A stretch of DNA of 64,000 nt from Verrucomicrobiota bacterium (GTDB lineage Bacteria > Verrucomicrobiota > Kiritimatiellia > CAIQIC01 > JAGNIJ01). Within the stretch, counting starts at the first letter, position 1. Every line of letters begins with the position of its first letter. Positions 44,162 to 52,171 of the stretch are shown piece after piece. The DNA is taken from assembly GCA_022710725.1 (NCBI GenBank), contig JAKLGK010000001.1, positions 483,197-547,196 of the forward strand, written 5' to 3'. The position numbers and the translations under genes are program-made. A model generated the notes under the pieces. It saw nothing but the letters and a program-made list of their open reading frames with translations. It had not been told where the DNA came from and ran no database searches.

Positions 44162-45550
44162 TCATGGGGGATACGGCCACGGCGCCAACCCGCCCGCGCG
44201 CTGCGCGAGCAGCACGGCGGCGCCCGCCGCGGCCGCGAGAACGAGCCGCCAGGCCGGCCAGGCGCGCTCCCCCTCGAACGACGGATCGGGCCCGAGCAAC
44301 AGATCGTCCAACGCGGACGCGGCCAGGACAAGTCCCGCCGGAAGCCACAGGCCGGACGTGGCCGGACGCCCCGGCAGCAGCAGCCAGGCCGGCACGATTT
44401 CCACGGCCCACGCGGCAAGCGCGGCCAGCCATAGGAGCGCCCGGCGCCGGGCGCCGGCCGGGCGCCGCGCCCACAGCACGTGGTTCCATAGCCCGAAGGC
44501 CAGCACCACCGCCATCGCGGTGACGAACGGCGCGTAGAACTCCGGGCCGCGCCGGAGCATGTTGCCGGTCACCAGCAGGAGCAGCGGGATCACCAGGACC
44601 CGGAACAATATCCGCACGCGGACGCGCGCCGGGGCCCCGCCGGGCCCGGGGATGAACGTTCGCGCTCCCGCGTAGACCACGAAAGCCGCCAGCACCGGGA
44701 GCGCCCACCGCTCCGAGCCGAGCGACCACGCGCCGAAGACGAACAACGCGAACAGGATCATGCCGCCCGCGTTGAAGGACGGAGTCCGCCGCGCCGCCAG
44801 CGCCAGTCCGAGGCTCAACGCGGCCAGGCTGGCATTCTGATACACGATCTCCGGCACGGGCTTCGTCGTGATCTTGGCGAGGATCACGGCGACGCCGAGC
44901 GGTATGAACAGGTTGTCCGCCCCGCCCATGCTCACCGCTTCGAACCCGGTCACCAGCACCGCCACCAGCAGCGCCGACAGCACGCACACGACGCGCGGCA
45001 AGCTGGTCAGCAGCAGCATCGGCAAGAGGATCGCGAGGAACGCGATCAGCAGGAAGACGCCCGACCCCTCAACGCTCTTGACCTCGTCCTCCACCTCGTA
45101 CCGGTGCCGCCCGTACCTCGATCCGATCAGCGCCGCGAATGCGTCCGCGACGGCGAGGACCAGCATCGAGCAGGCGTAGAGCCAGTACTGGCCGTACGTG
45201 GCGACGTAGACGAGGAACACCGCCAGCGGGAAATACTCCGTGCCGCTCGTCCGCCGGGCGACGCCGTGCAGGCTGGCCAGGGCCGCGCGGCGTTTGGCCC
45301 ACAGGAACAGCAGCGACAGCGCCGCGCTCATGGCCAGCACCACGGCCGGCGACCGGACCAGCCCCGGCAGGGCCAGGCTCAACAGCCCGCCGCCGATGTG
45401 CACCAGTTTCCGCGTCGCCTCCGGCCCGAACGAACCGCGCCGGCGCAGCCATTCCGCCACGCCCAGCAGGGGCAGGAACAACGCGCCGAACAGCAGCGCG
45501 CCCCACAAATCCGCCGCCCCGCCCGCCCACCATGACGAAGACTCTTCCAC
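44162..45550 (-). CDS. CTP-dependent lipid kinase-like membrane protein (phytol/dolichol kinase type)
   Basis: A 462-residue polytopic protein. The N-terminal half has the marks of the SEC59/phytol kinase/diacylglycerol kinase (CTP) family: ATRKLVHIGGGLLSLALPG, GTEYFPLAVFLVYVA, VADAFAALIGSRYGRH and KSVEGSGVFLLI. Such enzymes phosphorylate prenols or lipids with CTP. The C-terminal half adds about seven further hydrophobic helices of unclear role, making the protein longer than simple family members. It starts at GTG 45550, seven bases after the immunity-like gene stop. Its last about 58 bases recur at 43046-43103. Confidence 0.8.
   Translation of the reverse strand: MEESSSWWAGGAADLWGALLFGALFLPLLGVAEWLRRRGSFGPEATRKLVHIGGGLLSLALPGLVRSPAVVLAMSAALSLLFLWAKRRAALASLHGVARRTSGTEYFPLAVFLVYVATYGQYWLYACSMLVLAVADAFAALIGSRYGRHRYEVEDEVKSVEGSGVFLLIAFLAILLPMLLLTSLPRVVCVLSALLVAVLVTGFEAVSMGGADNLFIPLGVAVILAKITTKPVPEIVYQNASLAALSLGLALAARRTPSFNAGGMILFALFVFGAWSLGSERWALPVLAAFVVYAGARTFIPGPGGAPARVRVRILFRVLVIPLLLLVTGNMLRRGPEFYAPFVTAMAVVLAFGLWNHVLWARRPAGARRRALLWLAALAAWAVEIVPAWLLLPGRPATSGLWLPAGLVLAASALDDLLLGPDPSFEGERAWPAWRLVLAAAAGAAVLLAQRAGGLAPWPYPP
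44166..44224. repeat. 58-bp direct repeat, right copy (3' end of the lipid-kinase-like gene)
   Basis: This is the coding 3' end of the minus-strand lipid-kinase-like gene. The left copy at 43046-43103 differs at a few positions. The two direct copies bracket about 1.06 kb holding the MazG-like gene and the pseudogene. Confidence 0.75.
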
Positions 45551-45557
45551 TCCCCAC

Positions 45558-46040
45558 CTATTCCTTCCCCATCCGTTTCCGCAAATGCGCCAATTGCCAA
45601 TCGCGTTCACTGGCCGCCGCGGCGTCGGCCTCCGCGGGATCGGCAGCCCGGTGGCGGGCCTGCTGGGCATACAACGCCGCCCCCGGAGCATGGGTTTGAA
45701 CGTGGGCGGTGGCGACGGCCTGGCCCGCCGCGCGGGCCGCGGAGCGCGCGGCATTGTCCTCGCCGACCGCGCGGGCCGCCGCGTGCGACGAGAGCGACGC
45801 CTTGCGGATGACCGCCATCTTGAACTGCCCGGTATCGATCCACGCCTGCAGCGCTTCGAGGGCCTGGCGCGGCCGGGGATCCGCAGGCCGCGCCGATTCG
45901 AAATACGGCATCACTCGCTTCGCGCAATCCCGCGCCCAGATCGCCAGCGTCCGATGGTCCGCCCGGCGCGCCAGCCTGAACAGTTCCGCGTCACGGCGGG
46001 TCAGCGAAAACCTGCGTTTGTTTGTTAATCGCGCTTTCAT
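45558..46040 (-). CDS. Putative immunity protein-like helical protein (Imm-5-like)
   Basis: A 160-residue Ala-rich helical protein with the pattern HRTLAIWARDCAKRVMPYFE, RPRQALEALQAWIDTGQF, SLSSHAAARAV and AARAAGQAVATAHVQTHAPG. This matches a family annotated as putative immunity protein (Imm-5-like). No toxin gene is visible, so a toxin-neutralising role is not supported by context. It overlaps the DUF3419 gene by ATGA (46037-46040) and lies 7 bases before the lipid-kinase-like gene, inside a lipid-flavoured run. Confidence 0.75.
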   Translation of the reverse strand: MKARLTNKRRFSLTRRDAELFRLARRADHRTLAIWARDCAKRVMPYFESARPADPRPRQALEALQAWIDTGQFKMAVIRKASLSSHAAARAVGEDNAARSAARAAGQAVATAHVQTHAPGAALYAQQARHRAADPAEADAAAASERDWQLAHLRKRMGKE

Positions 46041-47119
46041 GCCCGGGCCTCCGCGACCACGAAGCGACGGTAGAAAAACGCGCGGTCCTGCTCAAGCAAC
46101 CGGGCGCCGAGTTCGTCCAGCGCCTTCACGCGCGCGCGATACGGTTCGGGGCAGGCGCGCGGGACGAGCATGTTCCAGTAGGCCAGCCGCGCGCCGGGCC
46201 GGGCTTTGTCGAGCAGTTGCCCGTAGACGCGCTCGGCTACATCGGGCGGCATGTACTCGAAGATGTCGGAGAGGTTGAAGCCGTCGAACTCGCCGGGCGC
46301 CTCCTGCGCCGGGCCCTCGAACAGCGTGAGCCGATCCAGGTTGGCCCGGACACGGGCCAGGCGTTCGGGCTCGAGGTACGGCGGCAGGGCGCGGGCGAAA
46401 TTCCCCGTGAGGATGTATTCGAGGTACGGATTGTCGTGCGTCGGCAGAACGGTCAGGGCGTGCTCGGCGCGGGCCAGGATGCGGTCGGCGACGGAGCCTT
46501 CGACGTAGCGGAAGAATTCCGGGTCGCGGCCGAATCGCCCCATGACCCATCGGCTGAAGAAGAGCCGGAACATCAGCCGCCAGCGCCGGTTGTTCCAGCG
46601 CCGGTCGTAGAAATCCCGGCGGCCCGCCGCGTCGCGGGCCGCCAGCAACGACTCCACCGTCCGCCGCCCGTGGATCAGCGGCAGCACGCGCGTCCGGAAG
46701 AGCCGGAAGTAGTTCTCAAACTTGCCGGCGTGGACGATGCCCGCAGCGATGTCCCCGGGATGCCCGTTCCAGAACGCCGCGGCGTTTTCGGACAGGCGCA
46801 GGCGAAGTAGTTTGTCATGGACCGCAAGCCGGTCCGCCGAGGGCCGGAGGCCGAGAAAGGCGAGCAGAGCCTCGTCGTCCAGTTCCCGGATCGCCGCCAC
46901 TTTCAGCTCGATGCAGGCCAGTTGTGCGCGGCTCAAGTCGGCGGCGACGACCTCCGCGCCCTCTCCGAGCAGCGCGAGGCTGTTGTCGCCGCCGGACGCG
47001 ATGGAGAGAATCCTCTTGCCGACCGGTTGCAGCGCCTCGAACAGCAGCCGGGGATCCTCCCAGCAGTTGGCGTAGTGGATGAAATCGAACCGCACGCGTT
47101 GCGCCAGGTCATCCGCCAT
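46037..47119 (-). CDS. DUF3419 family SAM-dependent transferase (BtaA-like)
   Basis: A 360-residue protein: FIHYANCWEDPRLLFEAL, motif I ILSIASGGDNSLALL, VVAADLSRAQLACIELK, then YLEYILTGNF and FDGFNLSDIFEYM. DUF3419 contains BtaA, which moves the 3-amino-3-carboxypropyl group of SAM onto diacylglycerol to start betaine-lipid synthesis. No BtaB-type methyltransferase is adjacent, so the product is uncertain. The ATG at 47119 has GGAGAA upstream and overlaps the HMG-CoA reductase end by 11 bases, which supports a shared operon. Confidence 0.88.
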   Translation of the reverse strand: MADDLAQRVRFDFIHYANCWEDPRLLFEALQPVGKRILSIASGGDNSLALLGEGAEVVAADLSRAQLACIELKVAAIRELDDEALLAFLGLRPSADRLAVHDKLLRLRLSENAAAFWNGHPGDIAAGIVHAGKFENYFRLFRTRVLPLIHGRRTVESLLAARDAAGRRDFYDRRWNNRRWRLMFRLFFSRWVMGRFGRDPEFFRYVEGSVADRILARAEHALTVLPTHDNPYLEYILTGNFARALPPYLEPERLARVRANLDRLTLFEGPAQEAPGEFDGFNLSDIFEYMPPDVAERVYGQLLDKARPGARLAYWNMLVPRACPEPYRARVKALDELGARLLEQDRAFFYRRFVVAEARA

Positions 47120-48410
47120 CGGGTTTCTCCGCCTTGCGTTTCCGCCCATAGCGCGCGTGCGCCTTCGAGAACTCGCCCGCGATGATCGCGCCGGTCAGCG
47201 AGATCTCGCCCGCGAGCGCGGTGACCGCGCAGATTTCGGCGAACTTCCGGGCCCCGCCTTCCCCCGCGCAGCCCAGCATCGCCAGGCCTTCCCGCGCGCC
47301 GGGCAGGGTCGTCCCGCCGCCGACGGTGCCGACGATCAGGTTCGGCAGGCTGATGGACACGTACAGGTCGCCGTCCGCGGTCTTGTCCATGCGCGTCAGG
47401 CCCACGGACGCCTCCGCGACGCAGGCGGCGTCCTGCCCGCACGCGATGAACAGGGCGGCCAGCGCGTTGGCGAAATGGCCCTGCGCGCCGATCGCGCCGC
47501 TCTGGATGCCGCCGAGGATGGAGACCTGCCAGCCCGCGAGCATCTCGTCGACCGTGATGTGGATGACTTTCTTCAGCAGGTCGCGCCGGACGACCGCCTC
47601 GGCCACGACCTTCTTGCCCCGGGCGAACAGGAAGGACAGCATCGTGGCCTTCTTGTCGCCGGACAGGTTGCCCTCGACGTACCAGCGTTCAGGCTTCACC
47701 GGCGCGCTCCCGACGAGGTGTCGCGCCAGCGCGTCGGCCGCGAGCGTGACCATGTTCTGCCCGGACGCGTCGCCCGTGGTGAAGTCGAGGATCAGGTACA
47801 GTTCCTTGCCTAGCATCACGGTCCGCATGTCCAGCAAGCGCGCGTGGCCGGACGTGGTCGCCACCACTTTCTGGAACGATTCGAACCGCGGCAGCGTCCA
47901 CGCGAGGAAGAGTCCCGCGTCGGCTAGCGAGCGGAACGCGAAGCAGGGCGAGCGCGACACGCTCTCGGTCAGGCACATCGCCGCCGCGCCGCCGGACTGG
48001 CTGATGACGTACGCGCCGCGGTTGTACGACGCGACCAGCGCGCCCTCGGACGTCGCGAGCGGCACGTAAAAATCGCCGTGCGCGTGCGCCCCGTTGACCC
48101 GCAGCGGGCCGATGACGCCCACCGGGACCTTCGCGTACCCGACGAAATTCTCGATGTGCCCCTCCAGCGATTCCGGCGCGGGGTCCGGGCCCAGGCCCGA
48201 GAGTTGCTCGATGCAAAAGCCCTGCGCCTTGAGGAAGGCCCGACGTTTTTCAAGCCCCGCCGCCGTATGGTCGTTCCCATGCGGCACGTGGGGCGGCAGC
48301 GGCTCCTTTTCCGGCGGCCGGCGAGCGAGCCGATGGACCTCGTCCCCGGCCTTCGTTCCGGCGAGAAGATGGTTCAGGATTTCAGCCGCAATCTTCCTTG
48401 GCGCGGGCAT
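47109..48410 (-). CDS. hmgA: Hydroxymethylglutaryl-CoA reductase
   Basis: A 433-residue protein: ENFVGYAKVPVGVIGPLRVNG and LATSEGALVASYNRGA (catalytic Glu), SGDKKA (Lys), FTTGDASGQNMVT, GAIGAQGHFANALAALFIACGQDAACVAEA (catalytic Asp), LPNLIVGTVGGGT, and a late His in KAHARYG. These residues define HMG-CoA reductase, the NAD(P)H-dependent step from HMG-CoA to mevalonate. The enzyme is rare in bacteria, which mostly use the MEP pathway. No other mevalonate-pathway gene is in the window. AAAGGA precedes the ATG. Confidence 0.95.
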   Translation of the reverse strand: MPAPRKIAAEILNHLLAGTKAGDEVHRLARRPPEKEPLPPHVPHGNDHTAAGLEKRRAFLKAQGFCIEQLSGLGPDPAPESLEGHIENFVGYAKVPVGVIGPLRVNGAHAHGDFYVPLATSEGALVASYNRGAYVISQSGGAAAMCLTESVSRSPCFAFRSLADAGLFLAWTLPRFESFQKVVATTSGHARLLDMRTVMLGKELYLILDFTTGDASGQNMVTLAADALARHLVGSAPVKPERWYVEGNLSGDKKATMLSFLFARGKKVVAEAVVRRDLLKKVIHITVDEMLAGWQVSILGGIQSGAIGAQGHFANALAALFIACGQDAACVAEASVGLTRMDKTADGDLYVSISLPNLIVGTVGGGTTLPGAREGLAMLGCAGEGGARKFAEICAVTALAGEISLTGAIIAGEFSKAHARYGRKRKAEKPDGG

Positions 48411-48431
48411 GGTTCCGTTCCTTTCTCTTCA

Positions 48432-48502
48432 CCGCGAATTAACGCCAATTAACGCGAAGGAAAGTCATTTCCGAATTCGCGTCAATTCGCGTTAATTAGC
48501 GG
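48432..48502. repeat. 71-bp imperfect palindrome of AATTAACGCG units
   Basis: Two 27-base arms (48432-48458 and 48476-48502) pair at 24 of 27 positions. The 17-base centre contains its own GGAAA-GTCA-TTTCC hairpin. The AT-rich units AATTAACGC/AATTCGCG stand out in this GC-rich DNA. The TAA stop of the phosphotransferase gene (48496-48498) lies inside the right arm. It looks like a miniature dispersed repeat or a large RNA hairpin between two genes. Confidence 0.85.
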
Positions 48503-51165
48503 TCTAAAATCTTTATGGTCCCCGCCTGGCCGTCCATCCGTACGCGCATGCCCGACGAGAGCGTCGCGGTCAGGCCGCGGACCGCGACGATCGCCGGCAG
48601 GCCCATCTCCCGCGCGACGATCGCGGAGTGCGACAGCAGGCTGCCGCGCTCGACGAGCAGGCCCGACACGCTGGGGTACAACGGCACCCAGCCGGGGTCC
48701 GTCCGCGGCGCGACAAGGATCTCGCCGTTGAGCTTCAAGTCGTCGCCCGGCGCCTGCACGACCTTGACCACGCCCTCGACGACGCCGGGGCAGCACGGCA
48801 GGCCGCGCAGGTCGGCGCTCCCGTCCGCCGGCCGGTCCGGGGTCTCGGGCTCCGCCCGGAACCGGTTGCGCCAGTAGACGGGACCGCGCGTCTGGAACCG
48901 CGTCTTCGGCTCCGCCGCCGCGAATTCCGCGTAGGCCTTCTTGCGCAGCGCCACGACGGCCTTGAGGTCGTACGCCGTCAGTGTGCCCATGTGCAGGCCG
49001 GAGATTTCGTCCATCTCGAGATAGAAGATGTCGCGCGGCCGCTCGAGGAGGCCCTGCCCGCAGAGGTCCTCGCCCATCGCCTGGAACATCGTGCGCGCGA
49101 CGCCGTAGACGCGGGTGCGGGCGAAGCGGGTGTTCTCCCGGTTGCGCACGGCCTTCCGCGCATGCTTCATGGACCAGCGGTGCAGGCGCAGGCGCCAGCC
49201 GGCCAGCCGCCCCGCCACGAGCGCCTCGGCCCGCTCGCGCAGTTCGGCCCGGCGGCGGTCGAGCGCGGCGAGGTCGGTCGTGCCGCCGCGCAGGTAGTTC
49301 TTGAGGCAGGCGAAGAAGAACGACGGATCGGTGAAGAGGTCCGCCTCCTCCAGCTTCATCTCGTTCATGCAACGGAACCCGAAGCGGTCGAGATAGTCCC
49401 GCACCTCGCCGAAGAACTCCTTGAACGCGCTTTGGTTCAGCGCCTCGAGCAGGTCGGCCTCCGGGGTCCGCTCGATCAACGCGCGCAGGTCGGGCTGCGC
49501 GGCGGCGCGGCCGGCGAGCTCAATCAGCCGGCGGGTCGGCTCGGCGCTCTCCATGTGCCCCTCGCCCGCGAGCAAATCGTTCTGGAGGTTGGGATCCGTT
49601 TCGCCCAGCCACCGCGCCGTGAGCTTCCGGAAGAGGCCGAAGTGCACCATGACGAGGAAATCGTTGATGATCGGCGCTTTCCACCGGCTCATCATGCGCC
49701 GCTCCATCTCGAGGTAGACGTTGAAGATCTCGTCGCTGCGCATCCGGTCGTAGGGCCGATGCCGGAATTCCCGGTACTCGCGGTCGAAGTCGCGCAGGAA
49801 CCGGTCCACGAGGCGCTGGATGCGGAAGTGGTGGACGAGGAACGAGAGGCCGGTGACCAGCCGCCGTCCGCGCCCCGCGAGCGTGTCCCACGACGGGTGC
49901 GGCCGGATCCGGTCCGCGATCTCCGGCGCAAGCGACTCGCGCACGCCCATCATGGTCTCCATGAACTCGCGGTTGCGGCGGAAGCCGGGCAGGACGCCGA
50001 CGAGCTTGTACCAGTTGTACAGGTTGTAGAACACGCGCCCGTTCACGCAGCCGAGCATGTGGGCGAGCGTCGGCTCCATGTCCTTGATCACCTCGCGCGG
50101 CACGCCGAGCACCTCGCAGAACTGGATGTACACGCCGCGGTAGTTGCGCAGGGCGAAGGAGAACGACAGCGGCAGCGTCAGCCCGCCGTAGCTCTCGACG
50201 ATGTTCGAGTTGTCCCAGAGGTTCGGGTAGCCCGCCGCGTTCTCGTCGAGCGACGTGACCGGCCGGGTCTGCAGCAGGCACAGTTGTCCCCCGGCCAGCG
50301 CCCACTCGATGTCCTGCGGGCGGCCGAAGTAGTCGTGCAGCGTCCGGCCCAGACGGTACAGCTCCGCCAGCCGCGCGTCGTCCAGGCACGGCTGTTCCCG
50401 CCGGTCCGGGTCCACCGCCTCGCGCGCGCACTCGCCCGACGGCCCGCGCCGGAACTGCTCGGTCTTCAGCGCGATCACCCGCCGCGCGGGCGCGCCCGTG
50501 GCCGCGTCCAGCCAGGTCGTGTCCGCGTCCAGTGCGCCCGAGACCAGGCCCTCCCCCGCCCCGTAGACGGCGCTGACGACGTAGCGCGACGGATCCTTCG
50601 CCGCCGGGTCGCACGTGAACAGCACGCCGGAAACCTTTGGGTCCACCATGCGCTGGAAGATCACCGCGATCCCGATGCCGCGGGACGGCAGGCCGCGCTC
50701 GCGCCGGTAGGCCAGCGCCCGCGCGGAGAACGCCGAGGCCCAGCAGCGCCGCAGGCAGCGGAGCGCATCGTCCAGCGAGGCCACGTAGAGGAAGCTTGAC
50801 AGCTGGCCCGCAAACGAGTGCGCGGCGCCGTCCTCGTCCGCGGCGGAAGACCGCACCGAGATGGCGCCGCCGCCCGAGATGAGCGACCAAGCCCGCGCGG
50901 CCTCGTCGGACACGGTCTCCGGCATCGGCGCGGCGAGAATCAGTTTTTCGATTTCGGCGGAGGCCTGCTCCGGCGCGAGGGAGGCGACGAGCTCCTCGAT
51001 CCGGCCGCGCAGGCCGCCGGCGGCGAAGCGCTCGAAGGCCCCCCGCCCGAGCGCAACCCATTCGGGAACGGGCAGGCCGAGCCGGCCCATCCGGTAGAGG
51101 TTGAACCCCTTGCCTCCGGCCTCGCGCCGGGCGAAGGACTCGACGGATTGCGCGCTCACGATCAT
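48496..51165 (-). CDS. PEP-utilising phosphotransferase/dikinase-like protein (RPH- or PEP synthase-like)
   Basis: An 889-residue protein with three parts. Residues 1-310 are the ATP-grasp pyruvate/PEP-binding domain (GGKGFNLYRMGRLGLPVPEW; ISVRSSAADEDG; LPSRGIGIAVIFQRMVDP; FTCDPAAKDP; LLQTRPVTS). Residues 310-780 are a large, unusual middle domain. The end is the swivelling His domain (CCPGVVEGVVKVV; catalytic His in GSLLSHSAIVAREMGLPAIV). This order is that of rifampicin phosphotransferases, which move the ATP beta-phosphate to a small molecule, rather than of true PEP synthase with its C-terminal TIM barrel. The acceptor is unknown. Structured repeats flank the gene on both sides. Confidence 0.85.
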   Translation of the reverse strand: MIVSAQSVESFARREAGGKGFNLYRMGRLGLPVPEWVALGRGAFERFAAGGLRGRIEELVASLAPEQASAEIEKLILAAPMPETVSDEAARAWSLISGGGAISVRSSAADEDGAAHSFAGQLSSFLYVASLDDALRCLRRCWASAFSARALAYRRERGLPSRGIGIAVIFQRMVDPKVSGVLFTCDPAAKDPSRYVVSAVYGAGEGLVSGALDADTTWLDAATGAPARRVIALKTEQFRRGPSGECAREAVDPDRREQPCLDDARLAELYRLGRTLHDYFGRPQDIEWALAGGQLCLLQTRPVTSLDENAAGYPNLWDNSNIVESYGGLTLPLSFSFALRNYRGVYIQFCEVLGVPREVIKDMEPTLAHMLGCVNGRVFYNLYNWYKLVGVLPGFRRNREFMETMMGVRESLAPEIADRIRPHPSWDTLAGRGRRLVTGLSFLVHHFRIQRLVDRFLRDFDREYREFRHRPYDRMRSDEIFNVYLEMERRMMSRWKAPIINDFLVMVHFGLFRKLTARWLGETDPNLQNDLLAGEGHMESAEPTRRLIELAGRAAAQPDLRALIERTPEADLLEALNQSAFKEFFGEVRDYLDRFGFRCMNEMKLEEADLFTDPSFFFACLKNYLRGGTTDLAALDRRRAELRERAEALVAGRLAGWRLRLHRWSMKHARKAVRNRENTRFARTRVYGVARTMFQAMGEDLCGQGLLERPRDIFYLEMDEISGLHMGTLTAYDLKAVVALRKKAYAEFAAAEPKTRFQTRGPVYWRNRFRAEPETPDRPADGSADLRGLPCCPGVVEGVVKVVQAPGDDLKLNGEILVAPRTDPGWVPLYPSVSGLLVERGSLLSHSAIVAREMGLPAIVAVRGLTATLSSGMRVRMDGQAGTIKILDR

Positions 51166-51209
51166 TCCGCTATTCCCCCCACGCCTGACTTCATCGGCAA
51201 GCGCCCCAG

Positions 51210-51267
51210 GGTAGGGCGGCTTGGCTCAAGCCGCCGTTCGCGGCGCGCTGGGCCAGCGCGCCCTACC
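51210..51267. repeat. 58-bp three-stem (cloverleaf-like) intergenic repeat
   Basis: The outer arms GGTAGGGCG (51210-51218) and CGCCCTACC (51259-51267) enclose two hairpins: GCGGCTT-GGCTC-AAGCCGC (51216-51234) and the perfect GGCGCGCTG-GGC-CAGCGCGCC (51242-51262). It fills most of the gap between the UbiA-like gene and the phosphotransferase. The layout resembles palindromic dispersed repeats that transposases of the REP type mobilise. Confidence 0.85.
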
Positions 51268-51274
51268 ACGAAGT

Positions 51275-52171
51275 TTATAGTCCTCCCGGCCAGGCCTGTA
51301 CTGTTACCAGCAGGTAGAACAGGATCAAGTATACACCCGATACCGTCCGGTACGCGCGCGCCGTCGCCGGCGTCGCGCGCGCCGCGTAAACGAGTCCCGC
51401 CGCCAGCAGGACCGCCGCGAGGGCCAGTTGAGGAACCACGCGCCCGGGCCCCCGGGCCAGCGCCAGCAGCGCAATCCCGACCTGGCTCATGCACAATGCC
51501 ACGGCGCCCGACGGGCCGAACAGTGACGAGTAGCTGTCCGCCCCGGGCTTTTCCTCCTCCGGCGCGAAGGTCTTGCGCCCGAACTCGAACACGTTGAACA
51601 GCATCCAGTTCACGATCCCGAAGAGCAGCCCGGACACCGGGAACTTCCCGTGCGCGGGGCCGAGGACCTGGGCCGCGATGGACCAGCCGAGCAGGATCGA
51701 GACGGCGGTGTGCGCCACCGCGTAGAGCGTCAGCCGCGGGCGCAGCCACGCGCCGACGAAGAACTCGCGGTACATCAGGTAACTGTACACGACCGCCGCC
51801 GCGTGCGCCGCCAGCGCGGGGAAGCCCAGCGGCGCGACGAGCAGGAATTCCGCCGCCGTGACCACGCCGAACATGATCCGCACCTGGCGCAGGGTCAGCA
51901 GGCCGCGCGCCAGCGGGCGGGTCGGGGTTAACACGAGATCCGTCGCGTAGTCCTTGATCTCGTCGAAACACCGCAGCCGGAAAAAGAACAGCACCGTCAC
52001 CACCGCCGCCATGTTCCAGCGCCACACTGGGAACGGAATCCCCGCGAGCCGCGACGCCACGGCTGCGTTGCCCAGGGAGAAAAAGACCGCCATCACGACG
52101 TTCGCCGCCGGCGGGAAGCGCTCGCGGATGAACGTCATCCAGGCGCGGAAAAGACGGGCCTCGCTGTTCAT
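51275..52171 (-). CDS. UbiA-like prenyltransferase family membrane protein
   Basis: A 298-residue protein with about eight membrane helices. The first Asp-rich motif is visible as FDEIKDYATDLVLTPTRPLARG (DxxxD plus the trailing TRPL), as in UbiA-type enzymes where it binds Mg-prenyl diphosphate. The second motif is not clearly conserved, so activity is uncertain. Family members attach prenyl chains to aromatic rings, heme, chlorophyll or glycerol phosphates. It overlaps the ligase gene by ATGA and precedes the phosphotransferase. Confidence 0.8.
   Translation of the reverse strand: MNSEARLFRAWMTFIRERFPPAANVVMAVFFSLGNAAVASRLAGIPFPVWRWNMAAVVTVLFFFRLRCFDEIKDYATDLVLTPTRPLARGLLTLRQVRIMFGVVTAAEFLLVAPLGFPALAAHAAAVVYSYLMYREFFVGAWLRPRLTLYAVAHTAVSILLGWSIAAQVLGPAHGKFPVSGLLFGIVNWMLFNVFEFGRKTFAPEEEKPGADSYSSLFGPSGAVALCMSQVGIALLALARGPGRVVPQLALAAVLLAAGLVYAARATPATARAYRTVSGVYLILFYLLVTVQAWPGGL

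Noticed and set aside
43197..44987. One 596-codon minus-strand frame as a single gene
   Set aside because: Its first two thirds are an antisense-like shadow of the lipid-kinase-like and MazG-like genes; only the low-GC end from about 43690 has protein-like composition.
48496..51165. Phosphotransferase as a true PEP synthase (ppsA)
   Set aside because: The His domain is at the C-terminus and there is no following PEP/pyruvate TIM barrel; the middle domain is unlike PEP synthase.
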